Part shown: piece after piece, positions 1 through 8,295 of the stretch | Layout of the letters: every line of letters begins with the position of its first letter | Numbering within the stretch: the first letter of the stretch is position 1 | NCBI GenBank assembly: GCA_016110215.1 | Contig: JADWQD010000032.1 | Span: 27,155 to 42,890, forward strand | From: Capronia americana | Lineage: Eukaryota > Ascomycota > Eurotiomycetes > Chaetothyriales > Herpotrichiellaceae | Direction of reading: 5' to 3' | Length of the DNA: 15,736 nucleotides | Program-made: the position numbers and the translations under genes | The notes under the pieces: generated by a model | Seen by the model: only the letters and a program-made list of their open reading frames with translations | What the model was told of the DNA's origin: nothing | The model's database searches: none

Positions 1-87
1 GACACCCTGGGACACCCTGGGACACCCTGGGACACCCTGGGACACCCTGGGACACCCTGGGACACCCTGGGACACCCTGGGACACCC
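1..87. repeat. 10-bp tandem repeat (GACACCCTGG)n
   Basis: Eight perfect copies of GACACCCTGG are followed by a partial ninth that ends in GACACCC. The array starts at the first base, so it probably extends outside the window. The unit is not a fungal telomere repeat. The lack of divergence between units suggests recent slippage or unequal exchange. Confidence 0.97.
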
Positions 88-480
88 CCGACCAAAATCT
101 GCCAGCACTGCCAGCACTGCCAATGGCACCACTGCTACGGAAGACACAAGTGTTCGCTGGGTATTTAGCTCATTCTCTCACTCGATAGGCGCTCGCCATA
201 GCACACGCAATGAATCGATCTCAGACGCATGAGCTCGTTGCTACCATTCGCTTCAGATGTTTTTCCTCTCGCCACCATTGATCTCGTGGAGACTTCACGG
301 GGAGACTGACTTGTGAGCTAACCTAGAGGTCTTCGGCCACCGGGGGCGCAGGCAGAGCCGCAGACAACCTCCACCAGACCCTCGACTCACCCAGACGATC
401 GATTGCCCCGTAGCTTTCATCCGAATCCATCCATCCTCCTTGCCCTCCAGCTTTTGATCAAGGACACGAGTTCTTGAATC
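88..480. other. No gene recognised; lead-in to gag relic
   Basis: This stretch has no convincing coding frame. It holds a short CTGCCAGCA duplication (about 99-122) and then unremarkable sequence. It could contain the leader or a long terminal repeat of the decayed retroelement that follows, but no matching second copy was seen in the window, so this is not supported. Confidence 0.4.
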
Positions 481-696
481 GTGCTCACTTTAATGTCCAT
501 CCCTCTCGAGCCAAGGACATCACGCAAACGGATTTGGTGCCTAACGGAAGTGTTGATCAATTCGACAGGGACCAGCCCGCCGGATACCATGAACAAAGCA
601 AGCCTGCAAAAGGTTGAAAAAGAAACTTCAGCTGTCAATCACCTCCTACCATCTTCACCACCTCCTACCACCTTGCCGCAAGTGGATCTCCTATCA

Positions 697-769
697 AGAG
701 GGACAAAACAGCAGAAGAGGGACAAAACAGCAGAAGAGGTACAAAACAACAGAAGAGGGACAAAACAAT
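697..769. repeat. 18-bp tandem repeat inside gag relic
   Basis: About four units built on GGGACAAAACAGCAGAAG lie in tandem, with point changes in the third and fourth. Eighteen bases keep the frame, so the array adds a six-residue RGTKQQ-like repeat to the disordered N-terminal part of the gag-like relic. Confidence 0.9.
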
Positions 770-1805
770 ATGGACAAACCCAGCACAGGCGGCCAAGGGA
801 GTGCTCTTCTCGATCCCCATGGGTGATAAACTTCTCTCGTCAAGTCTCTCAGCAGATCACTGAAGGTATCAGACAAGCCATGGCAGCGAATCCAGGGACT
901 GCGGCCCAAGCCACTCCTGAAGGCGTTGGCCAACGCTTGCCGCCGAATCAGAACAACTAACCATACGTGGGCAAATCAAACCAAACCATCAGAGATGGGT
1001 TACTTTACAATCCTGCAGGACATGCCACCGGACTGGGGGACCGGAGGCACCATCATCACGAGAGACGATAAGCCATACCCATCGAAGCGTGCATATTCCT
1101 GGTGGCGGTCACACGCAGACCGTCACGTCGGACGCGTTGAACAAGCTGAACGCATTGAAGCACACTCACTGTATACGACGCACAGAAGCGTCAAAGCCCC
1201 TTTCTGTAGGTAGGTAGGCGGTGCCGAAGTCATCACTACGTCGAGAGCATCAGGGTACTCAGCCAACGAAAGCAACAACATCGTTCCTCTTTCGCTTGGT
1301 ATAAGATTTTGACATGCGCCTGAGGGAAAATCAATCGATGAGCTGGCGCCAGGCACTCACCATGAGCGCACTTCGGCGTAAACAAGTCAATTGGTTTGAC
1401 GACGCGAATGTACTCGCGATGGGTCAGTAAGTAATATAGGGGACCCAACAAGGCGTTTGTCCCTGCCGGAACTCGGAACACGAATTGGAACCAATGTCAA
1501 ACCACGAGAACCCCCAATGATGCTGATTTTGCTCGACAGCCCAGCAGATCCTGCAGGGAAACTTCTCCCGGAACCCCAAGTCGCCTACTCGTACCCAGAC
1601 CGAAACCTCATCGCCTGCGATCCCGGTTCTGGTCCGCAGATAGAACCAGCCAAATCGAGCCGGATATATCCCAAGGCGCCAATCCGGGTGTCGAAACCGA
1701 CAACAATACCAATACCAATACGGATAGGGACACGGAAAGGGCCAAACGTGGCCCGATGCGAATACGAAGGATCAGAACGAAGAGAGAGCACCACAAGGCA
1801 CACTG

Positions 1806-1973
1806 CACTGGAATGAAAGCGAACACGGGCAAACGAACCGTTATGATGACGAATCAGCAGGAGACACTGGAATGAAAGCGAACACCGGCAAACGAACCGT
1901 TACGACGAATCAGCAGGATACACTGGAATGAAAGCGAACACTGGCAAACGAACCGTTATGATGACGAATCAGC
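1806..1973. repeat. 56-59-bp minisatellite, three copies, in gag relic
   Basis: Three copies start at 1806, 1865 and 1921 with CACTGGAATGAAAGCGAACA. The first and third carry TTATGATGACG where the second has TTACGACG, a 3-bp difference. In one frame the unit gives the acidic RYDDESAG motif expected near the gag C-terminus. The duplication therefore happened inside the element's coding region. Confidence 0.95.
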
Positions 1974-2041
1974 GAAGTCCCATCCGAAGAAACGGAATTT
2001 CAGGACGAGGAATCAGGGGGCCTCTCAGGGCTGGGGCAGGA

Positions 2042-2043
<2 letters not shown>

Positions 2044-2073
<30 letters not shown>

Positions 2074-2092
2074 CGGGCAGGCGGGCAGGCAG
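2044..2092. repeat. (GGCA)n microsatellite
   Basis: This is a run of GGCA tetranucleotides with two GGCG variants towards its right end. It is read as Gly-Arg-Gln-Ala type residues in the overlapping frame. It lies between the 59-bp minisatellite and the finger-like patch of the gag relic. Confidence 0.95.
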
Positions 2093-2203
2093 CTCCCAGC
2101 TCCACCGATTGTAAGGCTGTGTTCAGGACAACAAGAAACGAACTCCCTCTTCAGGCACCTACAGGACGCACATGGGCAAGAAGCGCAAGAAAGCCGTCAG
2201 CAT

Positions 2204-2235
<32 letters not shown>

Positions 2236-2236
2236 A
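2204..2236. repeat. (GCG)n trinucleotide repeat
   Basis: Eleven GCG/CGG triplets are uninterrupted. Depending on frame they encode polyalanine or polyarginine. They follow directly after the finger-like patch at the end of the gag relic. Confidence 0.95.
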
Positions 2237-2276
2237 GTAACAGGAGTGGGGCGTAGTAGGTCTAGATCCCCTTGAT

Positions 2277-2313
2277 GACAGCGGGAGCGACAGCGGGAGC
2301 GACAGCGGGAGCG
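2277..2313. repeat. 12-bp tandem repeat (GACAGCGGGAGC)x3
   Basis: Three perfect copies of GACAGCGGGAGC sit just after the gag relic's last readable codons. The following 2314-2541 holds no recognised gene and becomes AT-richer from about 2410. Confidence 0.95.
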
Positions 2314-2605
2314 TGGTCGAGATCGGTCCTCGCATGCAATGCACGGATCCTGTTGACATAGGAAGGAGTGAGCACCGACGATGTCAGTCCCGCTGGCAGG
2401 GCTGGAGAAGGAAAAAGGCATATAACTTCACGTGAATGCAGCTAGTTTCAGCGATAACCTATAGGTAGGGAAACGGTAAGATTACGAAGAATTCTTCTTC
2501 TTGATTTGATATACTATTATAACCTATTCATAATAAGTAGATCAGTAGGCGAGTACATTAGGCAGGCTTATCTCCTCAACCGAGGCGCAGAAGGAATGAT
2601 CCTTC

Positions 2606-2766
2606 CAATAGCATCGTCTCGGACTTGTTCGCAGGCGGTGAGGTCGAAGATCCTCAAGGCGTCGAAAGATAGTCGCGGAGACAATAGCATCGTCTCGGAC
2701 TTGTTCGCAGGCGGTGAGGTCGAGGATGCTCAAGGCGTCGAGGCGCCGAAAGATAGTCGCGGAGGG
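2606..2766. repeat. 76-bp tandem duplication at 3' end of DUF7924-like relic
   Basis: CAATAGCATCGTCTCGGAC begins at 2606 and again at 2682. The second copy carries about 9 extra bases (GGCGCCGAA region). As 76 is not a multiple of three, the minus frame reads SATIFRRL in both copies and then diverges. The end of this reading frame is therefore a duplication product and not conserved protein. Confidence 0.9.
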
Positions 2767-2795
2767 AGGTTGGTGCATGCTGAATCCCGTCAACA

Positions 2796-3303
2796 GCGAG
2801 ACCATACAGGCTGCGGCGCCGCCGAGGAGGCATTGGTTGGTGGCCACCCAGAGGCTTCCCGCGGTAGGACCGTCTCCTTTCAACTCGATGACGAAGAAGG
2901 GATAGTAGACTCCTGTGTCGCCGGTTGTATGTTCAGCTTTGTGTAAACTTAGAACCTGCTGCTGCGCCGATGTAAAGGCTTCCCAGGTATAGCCGTAAAG
3001 GATATCTGGCTTTAATCTAGACCAACTCCGAGCGATGATTGTTGCGAGACCATACATACAGGCCGCGGCGGCGCCGAGGAGGCATTGGTTGGTGGCCACC
3101 CAAAGACTTCCCGCGGTGGGACTAGGACCGTCTCCTTTCAACTCGATGACGAGGAAGGGATAGATAAGTCCCTGACTGTTGGCAGTGTGTTCGGTTATGT
3201 CTATAGCCATGAATTGTTCCTGCGCTGGTGTAAAGGCTTTCCAGACGTAGCCGTAGAGGATATCTGGCTTTGATCTGGACGGACTCCGAGCGATGAGAGT
3301 TGC
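2796..3303. repeat. Tandem duplication of the nuclease-core cassette (about 250 bp x2)
   Basis: GCGAGACCATACA starts at 2796 and again at 3044, and both copies end at a GTTGC after CCGAGCGATGA. The unit is 248 bp in one copy and 260 in the other. The copies differ by substitutions and small in-frame indels, including two extra codons after GDGP in the 3044 copy. The frame is preserved through both, so the duplication repeats a whole D...ExK core. Confidence 0.92.
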
Positions 3304-3651
3304 CTTGAAATGGAAGTGGTCCATGGCAGGCGGCTTTGATCTGGACGGACGCCGAGCTATGGGAGGTCGGTTAGAATGTATGCTATTGTCTGAGGTTCCA
3401 TTGCTGCGGTGCGCGCGTCCGGTCTCTCGCGGCGGTGAACTGGATCTGACCAAGACCTTCGGCTTCGTCCGTCCACGTTTCTCGAGTCAGTTGTACCGGA
3501 AGACGAGAACTTCCCAGAAACGTGTGCGTGCCTTTTCGCCCCGGGCCTTCCACTGGTCAATCTCGTTGCTGAGCACTGTGATCTTTGTGTCCTTGTCCTG
3601 GATTGCTGGGGCCAGAAGCTGTCGCTGCGCCAATGTAAAGGCTTCCCAGGC

Positions 3652-3765
3652 ATAGCCGTAGAGGATATCTGGCTTTGGCTGGCTGATTGTCCTTTCGGGA
3701 TTGTTCAGATAGCCGTAGAGGATATCTGGCTTTGGCTTGCTGACTGTCCTTTCGGGATTGTTCAG
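3652..3765. repeat. 57-bp in-frame tandem duplication of the KPDxxYGY block
   Basis: Units 3652-3708 and 3709-3765 both begin ATAGCCGTAGAGGATATC and differ at only a few positions. On the minus strand each encodes a 19-residue LNNPERT...KPDILYGY block, the segment carrying the putative catalytic aspartate. Confidence 0.95.
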
Positions 3766-3792
3766 TAAGTCGGGAACATATTCCTGGGGCAT

Positions 3793-4189
3793 AGGTCTCT
3801 ATGTAGCGCTCTGGCGCCGAAGCGGCGAGCTGGCATACAGAGAGCCGCCTTGAAGCCTTGTCTTCAGCTTCACCGAGCCTATAGCTTGCCGAACCTCTAG
3901 ATATCTCGCCTGAATAAAGCGTGTGTATATATATATAGGTAGAGAGATGGATTCTGCAGTGGTGAGGTGTTGACCCAGAGTGCAAATTCTGGGTGAGGTA
4001 GGGGAAAGGGGATGTGTGTTCGACGCCCCTTTTATACTAGGGAAGATAAAGGATGGGGCAGCCAGGACGAGCGAACAAGGACGAGCCAAAAAAAGACGAG
4101 CCAACAAAGGACGAACGGCCGGAATTTGCGGTGGTGGCCCACTATGCCTTTGTCTCGCGTGGGAGTCCAGTGGTCTAGATGTAGCCTGG
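3793..4189. other. Upstream flank of DUF7924-like relic; AT run and 15-bp repeat
   Basis: No gene is recognised. A TATATATATATA run (3926-3937) and CT-rich minus-strand sequence could be old promoter sequence of the minus-strand relic. A degenerate repeat of AGGACGAGCCAACAA occurs about 3.5 times at 4063-4116. An open minus frame crosses here (4272-3799) but shows no family resemblance. Confidence 0.4.
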
Positions 4190-4395
4190 CTTGGGAGTGT
4201 ACTCTTTGACCAAGCCCGGGTGCCTCGAGCACCCTTTGTCCGGGCCGTGTACACTTGCCGGTCTTCATCCAAGCTGTATCAACGAGCACTCTTTGTCGTA
4301 CCTGGGTGCCTCGGCACTCCTTGTCCAAGCTGTGTGAACTCGCACATTGTCGAAGCCGTGTGCACTCCAACACTCTTTGTCCAAGCACTGTTCAG
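4190..4395. repeat. Degenerate dispersed repeat (GTGCACTCTTTGTCCAAGCCGTG-like), copy 1
   Basis: Five to six diverged units of about 40 bp share GCACTCTTTGTC, CAAGC(C/T)GTGT and GGTGCCTCG/GGGC blocks. The same vocabulary reappears at 9637-10000 and once near 12555-12580. No coding potential was seen in the repeat or in the flank to 4581. Confidence 0.7.
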
Positions 4396-4581
4396 TCTAT
4401 TTCGATTGGCGGGCCTGAGTACATGGTCCCAGCCGTAGAAGCATGCATGTATGGCTCGCCTAAGGCTAGGCTGGGTCGCTGCTGACTCGATACCAGCCCG
4501 GGTCCAGCCCGGTTTGTTTATAGACTGTTCCGGAGCCAGTGCCGAGCCAGCTCTCGGCCAATGTCGAATCGTACAATGCCG

Positions 4582-5085
4582 CTAATCCCATACTGTTTCA
4601 GAAAAAGACTGTTCGAAGCGTCTAGTGCTGGTGAGAATCCGTGGCGTACCGTCGAAGATTGGCCCGAAGATGAAGGTTGAATTGTTCAAGGTGCCGCCGA
4701 GATTGAAGCCCTTTTTCGTCACACGAACTCGAATATAATAGTAGTAGAGGGCCATCGTCTTCATCAGCTTCACTGGGAGTCTCATGCTCACCTCGAGCCG
4801 GAAGGCTTCCAGGAGGGTCCTATGTAGGACAGTGACCTCGAAGGAGTGAGATCGGTAGCCCTGGATATGTAAGTGCTCAGGCACCAGCAAGACCAAGACG
4901 AATTGACGTTTGTGTTGCGTCGTGGGCAAATAGGTATGCCATGAGATTTGCCGGGGATGCGTTGTCCGCAACTTCCTAAGAGGTCGTGTGGAACACATTT
5001 TGGTTGATGCGGAGACCAGCTTATACCATGCATAGCACCTATAAGTGAACGTCAGCCGGGATCGTACCGTGCTGACCGGTGCTTG
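4582..5085 (-). pseudogene. Unrecognised open frame, probable gene relic
   Basis: This minus frame is open from just after a TGA at 5088-5086 down to a stop at 4582, about 167 codons; the first ATG is at 4998. The product has ordinary composition, with a hydrophobic stretch (QFVLVLLVPEHL), a charged middle and a run of four tyrosines before IRVRVTKKG. I recognise no domain. It abuts and slightly overlaps the 3' end of the 5052-6595 relic in another frame and may be its continuation after a frameshift. A chance open frame is also possible. Confidence 0.25.
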
Positions 5086-6595
5086 TCACCACCTGTGTCG
5101 GCTACCAGGGGAGTGTTCTGGGCGTTCTGCGCAGCCTGCAGGAGTTTCTGGTAGATCGCGCGGGATTGAAGCAGCTCCTGATGGATCCGCCGGGGTTCAT
5201 CGGCCGCCTGACGGCCTATGGAATGGCTAGCAGAGGCGATGATAGAGTATGCTCTCACAATATTTTCCGCTGGACTCAAGCCATTTTCTGTGCGATGATG
5301 CCAGAGAACCCCTGCAGAAACAGGCCGACCATAACATCGCGATCAAGGGGGTGCTGCCCGCCTCTGTCAATCGCCCATATAGTACCACATAGGACTCTGG
5401 GTCCTCCATTCGGAATGAGGGGCGTCATATGGTCGACCAGCTGAGAATCAGGTCGAGGTAAGGGGTAATGGAAAGAACCGGACGCATGTCGTTCCTAGCG
5501 AAGAACCGATGTCGGTCACCGCCATTGAGGGTCTGACCATATTGATGAAGATCAACTCATCCGTATTATGCAGAATGGCGGAGGAATTCAGTGAGACTGA
5601 TCACAAAAGCCCGGCTCGCTATCTTGGAGATCATACATAACTGAGGTAAGCTGCTCGTCGTGAAGAACGGCCACCGTGTTCCGATCCCACTTACTGACCA
5701 ACGGCTCCATGTGAATCTATTGTGTAGCATCTGCCTGGCTACCGTCGCGATCAAGTTAGAATGCCGCTACTCGTCCTCGAGTGAACCCTCCGTTGACAGT
5801 GAGTGATATTAGCATAAAGTCTCCCAGTCGGCTCCTGTAGAATTGACCCGGTGTTGATAGGTTCGAGTAACCCCATGCTCGGGAATGCCAGTACTCAGTC
5901 GCGGCCTCGACGTTTTCAGCTAGACCGAAGTACATTTGACCAACCAGATCAGATGCGGAAAGTATCTTGTTCACCAAGTCTTGACGATCATACCAGCAGA
6001 GCCAAGTGAACCGCTCAATCGACACATGGCCCTGAAATTGGTGTCTTGCGCGGCTTATATCCTCAAAGGATCCGTGGATAGCCTTCCTCATGAGCCTGAG
6101 CATAAGGAGGTGTCCGCGTCCAAGTCGTTTCATGGTGTCGAGCTTGCGAGGTATGCCTAACTCTTGATCATTGTTGCTGAGTCTCCCGAAGCATCACATA
6201 GTCTTTGTCGAGAGCATCCTGTTTTCTCAAGCGACAACCCGGATCGCCGGTAATTGGTCCTTCAGTTGTGTGGCGCCCGATAGACTCTGCAGATGAAGAC
6301 GATCGAAGAGGAGGAGGACGATGAGGACGGCAAGGGCGGGGGCGCGGGCGGTGGCGAGGACGGTAATTGTGTGGGTAACGCAGTTGATGATTGAGGTATC
6401 TCCAAGGACTGTCGGACACATTCGTCTGAGGCGTTGTCTTCGCCGCTGCCCTTGACACCAAGGTATGTTTGCGGTGGAGCTTGATGCGCCTCAGAGATGT
6501 ACTCTTGTCAGCACACGTTACGGTAGGTGGCTGCAAGCACCTACAATATCGATCATAGCGGTATACATAGCGTTGTCGACATTGGAAGAGGTCAT
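5052..6595 (-). pseudogene. Decayed gene of unknown family, several frameshifts and stops
   Basis: A plausible start (MTSSNVDNAMYTAMIDI, ATG at 6595) is followed by readable pieces in changing frames. First comes a Ser/Pro-rich disordered stretch (about 6507-6262), then a charged KQDALDKDYVMLRE helix (about 6233-6168). The best piece (about 6178-5756) contains RKLDTMKRLGRGHLLMLRL, EDISRARHQFQGHV, CWYDRQDLVNKILSA, EYWHSRAWGYSN and FYRSRLGDFMLISLTVNGG. The same frame continues past TAA and TAG (EPLVSKWDRNTVAVLHDEQ) to a TGA near 5590. A shifted piece (about 5560-5230) holds GGDRHRFFARNDMRPVLS, and a last one (5279-5052) an amphipathic helix RRIHQELLQSRAIYQKLLQ. The residue make-up is protein-like throughout, unlike the overlapping frames. 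I do not recognise the family. A 41-43-nt GTAGGT...AG interval near 6545 may be an intron. Confidence 0.5.
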
Positions 6596-6983
6596 GGCTG
6601 GTGGTTGCGCCGTGTTAAATTGCTGTGCAGTTTCGGAATCGGCTTCTGTCGAGGTGAGGTCAAGGTAAAATGAGACTGCACAGAAGGCGAAGAGATACGG
6701 TGGACGGAAATATTTTCGAGGTCGTGGACGATTGACGACCGCGCGTGCATTTGAAATGAGGGTATCATCATATCGTTTCTTCGATGATGTGTAAAGGTTG
6801 TGATGTGCGCTGTCGTTGTGGAACATTCAATGTCAGAAGACCGCCTGGAGGGGCGACAGTAGAAGGTCGTTTGGAGGGGCGACATTGTGATGAGCGGAAG
6901 GTGTGTCGGGCATCACCAAGCCCCGAAGAAATGAGAGTTAAACGGAAAGAGAGGGCATACTGGGCAGCCATAGTGTAGCGTAG
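6596..6983. other. No gene recognised; upstream flank of minus-strand relic
   Basis: No convincing coding frame was seen. A short duplication of TGGAGGGGCGACA occurs around 6845-6885. The stretch would include the promoter of the 5052-6595 relic if that gene was ever expressed. Confidence 0.4.
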
Positions 6984-7236
6984 TTAAGCCACGGTGCAGC
7001 GCATTCCAGCTACAGTGCAACATTCCAGCCACGGTGCAGCTTATTTAAGCCATCCCCTCCGCACCCGGACTGCGCCAAATCGTCATTTGAACTCGTAGGC
7101 ATGCCCGTAAGGCGGTCCTCGCTACACTGCCAACTTGCAATAGGCGCCGTGCGGGCATGCCTACAAGTTCAAATGACGATTTGGCGCAGTCCGCGTGCGG
7201 AAGGGACAGTGCAGCGCACTCCAGCCGCGGTGCAAT
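6984..7236. repeat. Approximately 21-bp minisatellite units flanking the palindrome
   Basis: Units resembling GCATTCCAGCCACGGTGCAGC occur about three times at 6984-7050. They recur at 7207-7236 as GTGCAGCGCACTCCAGCCGCGGTGCA. The array is interrupted by the palindrome at 7053-7206, which suggests insertion into, or growth inside, an existing repeat. Confidence 0.75.
7053..7206. repeat. Near-perfect palindrome, 62-bp arms, 30-bp loop
   Basis: Left arm 7053-7114 pairs with right arm 7145-7206 with 5 mismatches in 62, around the loop 7115-7144. The core (7059-7107 with 7152-7200) has 2 mismatches in 49, including the block GACTGCGCCAAATCGTCATT. Both arms contain GCATGC. No clear target-site duplication is seen; at most a CA dinucleotide lies at both ends. 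It could be a foldback or MITE-like element, or a recombination product. A transcript would form a long hairpin. Confidence 0.92.
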
Positions 7237-7329
7237 AGGTCAGTGTTCAGTGAAACCACCGATTTCCGCACGGCAGACTTTCAATCACGGCGCTCCAATT
7301 GCCAGGCATACAATTCCCCTGCTCAACCA

Positions 7330-7812
7330 ACAGAGTCAAGAGCCTGCGTTTCCGGCAGATACTCGAGCAATACTTGGACGTTTCCACCGCCGTAGCATGT
7401 CCCAGAGATCATGCTCACGACGGCCTCGGCGAATACCATGCTTCACCGAGACAGACTAACACAGAACCCAAGGACTAGAGAGATCTCAATAAGCACCTGT
7501 TTGGCCAGTGCTTCATCACAGCAGAAGACGAACGGCCTCATAAACCCCTACCACTAGAACGATTGTCGCGGCAATGGAACCCGGGCGAGATTCAGGCCCA
7601 GATTGAACAGCAATCCGACCTGGGAGGTGTGTGCACACGGCGTGGTCAAGGAATGTTCAGGGCCGGAACCAAGGGCTTGGATGAAGACCGCATACCGCTG
7701 GGGCACACTCGACAAAGTCGACAAAGCACATTTTCCGACGCTTTCGTCCATTGTGACTATTTCCGGCCAACCGGCAAGACAAGGCACATTTTTCGATGCG
7801 TTCGTCCATTGT
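7330..7812 (+). pseudogene. Coding-like relic of unknown family
   Basis: One plus frame (codons in register with 7347) gives protein-like sequence: SLRFRQILEQYLDVSTAVAC, RDHAHDGLGEYHASPRQ, then a TAG at 7476-7478, then KHLFGQCFITAEDERPHKPL, LERLSRQWNPGEIQAQIEQQ and GMFRAGTKGLDEDRIPL. It ends at a TGA after a 58-bp duplication has scrambled its tail. The single internal stop sits where CAG would be a natural codon. No domain is recognised and no good start codon is clear. It lies on the same strand as the gene at 8138, about 320 bp upstream, so it might be a truncated neighbouring gene. Confidence 0.35.
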
Positions 7813-7842
7813 GACTATTTCCGGCCAACCGGCAAGACAACG
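7728..7842. repeat. 58-bp tandem duplication
   Basis: ACATTTTCCGACGCTTTCGT starts at 7728 and its near copy ACATTTTTCGATGCGTTCGT at 7786. Both continue with CCATTGTGACTATTTCCGGC and CAACCGGCAAGACAA. The period of 58 breaks the upstream coding-like frame. Confidence 0.95.
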
Positions 7843-7885
7843 CACCCTCATACAAGAAGGCGTCCAAGAGACACCCCTTTCCCCT

Positions 7886-8105
7886 GTCTCATCAAGACAC
7901 CTTGGTTCAACGCAACCACTACCCGTCTCACTCTCTCATCGAGACACCTGATTCAACGCAACCACCACCACCGCTGCCACTCTACCGTCTCTCTCTCAGC
8001 AAGACATCTGATTCAACGCAAACACCCACCACTGCTGCCACCCAACATCTCACTCTCTCATCAAGACACCTGATTCAACGCAACCGCCGCCACCACCACC
8101 ACACC
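7886..8105. repeat. Four-copy pyrimidine-rich minisatellite in the 5' leader of the DUF7924 gene
   Basis: Four units share CTCATCAAGACACCTGATTC plus AACGCAACCACCACC, at about 7886, 7930, 7985 and 8048, with spacing of 45-70 bp. The stretch is C/T/A-rich and poor in G on the plus strand, as fungal leaders and core promoters often are. It ends 32 bp before the ATG at 8138, so it may be transcribed leader. No TATA box was seen. Confidence 0.8.
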
Positions 8106-8137
8106 TGACAGGCATCCTGTCCCTTGTTCCAAGCAAG

Positions 8138-8261
8138 ATGTCTCTCCCTCAACCACAACCTCGTCGTCCATTTAACGCCATGGGCCGTCTCTCTTCTCAG
8201 GCTCCTAAGGTCAAAGTCCACAATTGGCTCGAGCAACAGCAACAGCAACAGCACCAGCAAG

Positions 8262-8295
<34 letters not shown>

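Larger units (their letters stand above)
481..2275 (+). pseudogene. Decayed fungal LTR-retrotransposon gag-like gene
   Basis: The relic is read from pieces in different frames. The first piece (481-960) is charged and low-complexity and ends with an amphipathic FSRQVSQQITEGIRQAM-type helix. The second (926-1213, shifted frame) holds EMGYF...PPDWGTGG...ITRDDKPY, resembling the EIGYFDP..GTGDIVT..GKPYYR block of fungal Ty3-like gag proteins. Near 1280 there is an AWYKILT patch (cf. WYT.EL), and near 1375-1400 LRRKQVNWFDD (cf. the RQKQENWFDLY block). The repeated RYDDESAG and a CKAVFRT..RNEL...HLQDAH patch (about 2110-2180), cf. a terminal C2H2 knuckle, complete the usual order. The family match is from memory of its motif order and is not verified. 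Several frameshifts and stops make it nonfunctional. No protease, reverse transcriptase, integrase or paired LTRs were found. Confidence 0.55.
2542..3792 (-). pseudogene. DUF7924-like gene with tandemly repeated nuclease core, one stop
   Basis: One minus frame runs from 3792 to 2542, broken only by TGA at 3489-3487. Its start (PMPQEYVP...LNNPERT) aligns with residue 211 onward of the intact gene at 8138, so the N-terminal half is missing or decayed. KPDILYGY appears four times. Two are adjacent through a 57-bp duplication, and two head full cores, A (about 3300-3055) and B (about 3020-2800). Each core reads KPDILYGY...YPFxVIELKGDG...GSLWVATNQCLLG, with the D...ExK layout of PD-(D/E)XK nuclease-like folds. 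Both cores stop after NQCLLGxAAAC and lack the family's C-terminal third. After the stop, from about 3370, a short extra copy of the SRSKP linker occurs. A 51-nt GT...AG interval (3496-3446) would remove the TGA in frame, but its donor and branch signals are weak. Most likely a pseudogene; a spliced two-core gene is possible. Confidence 0.75.

Noticed and set aside
1..87. Telomeric repeat at the window edge
   Set aside because: GACACCCTGG is not a fungal telomere unit, and there is no chromosome-end context.
481..4581. Paired LTRs or a pol gene belonging to the gag relic
   Set aside because: No long direct repeat flanks the relic and no reverse transcriptase or integrase motif was found on either strand.
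6294..6395. Small acidic plus-strand frame starting MKTIEEEEDDEDGKGG
   Set aside because: It is only 33 codons, antisense to the Ser/Pro-rich part of the minus-strand relic, which has the more protein-like reading.
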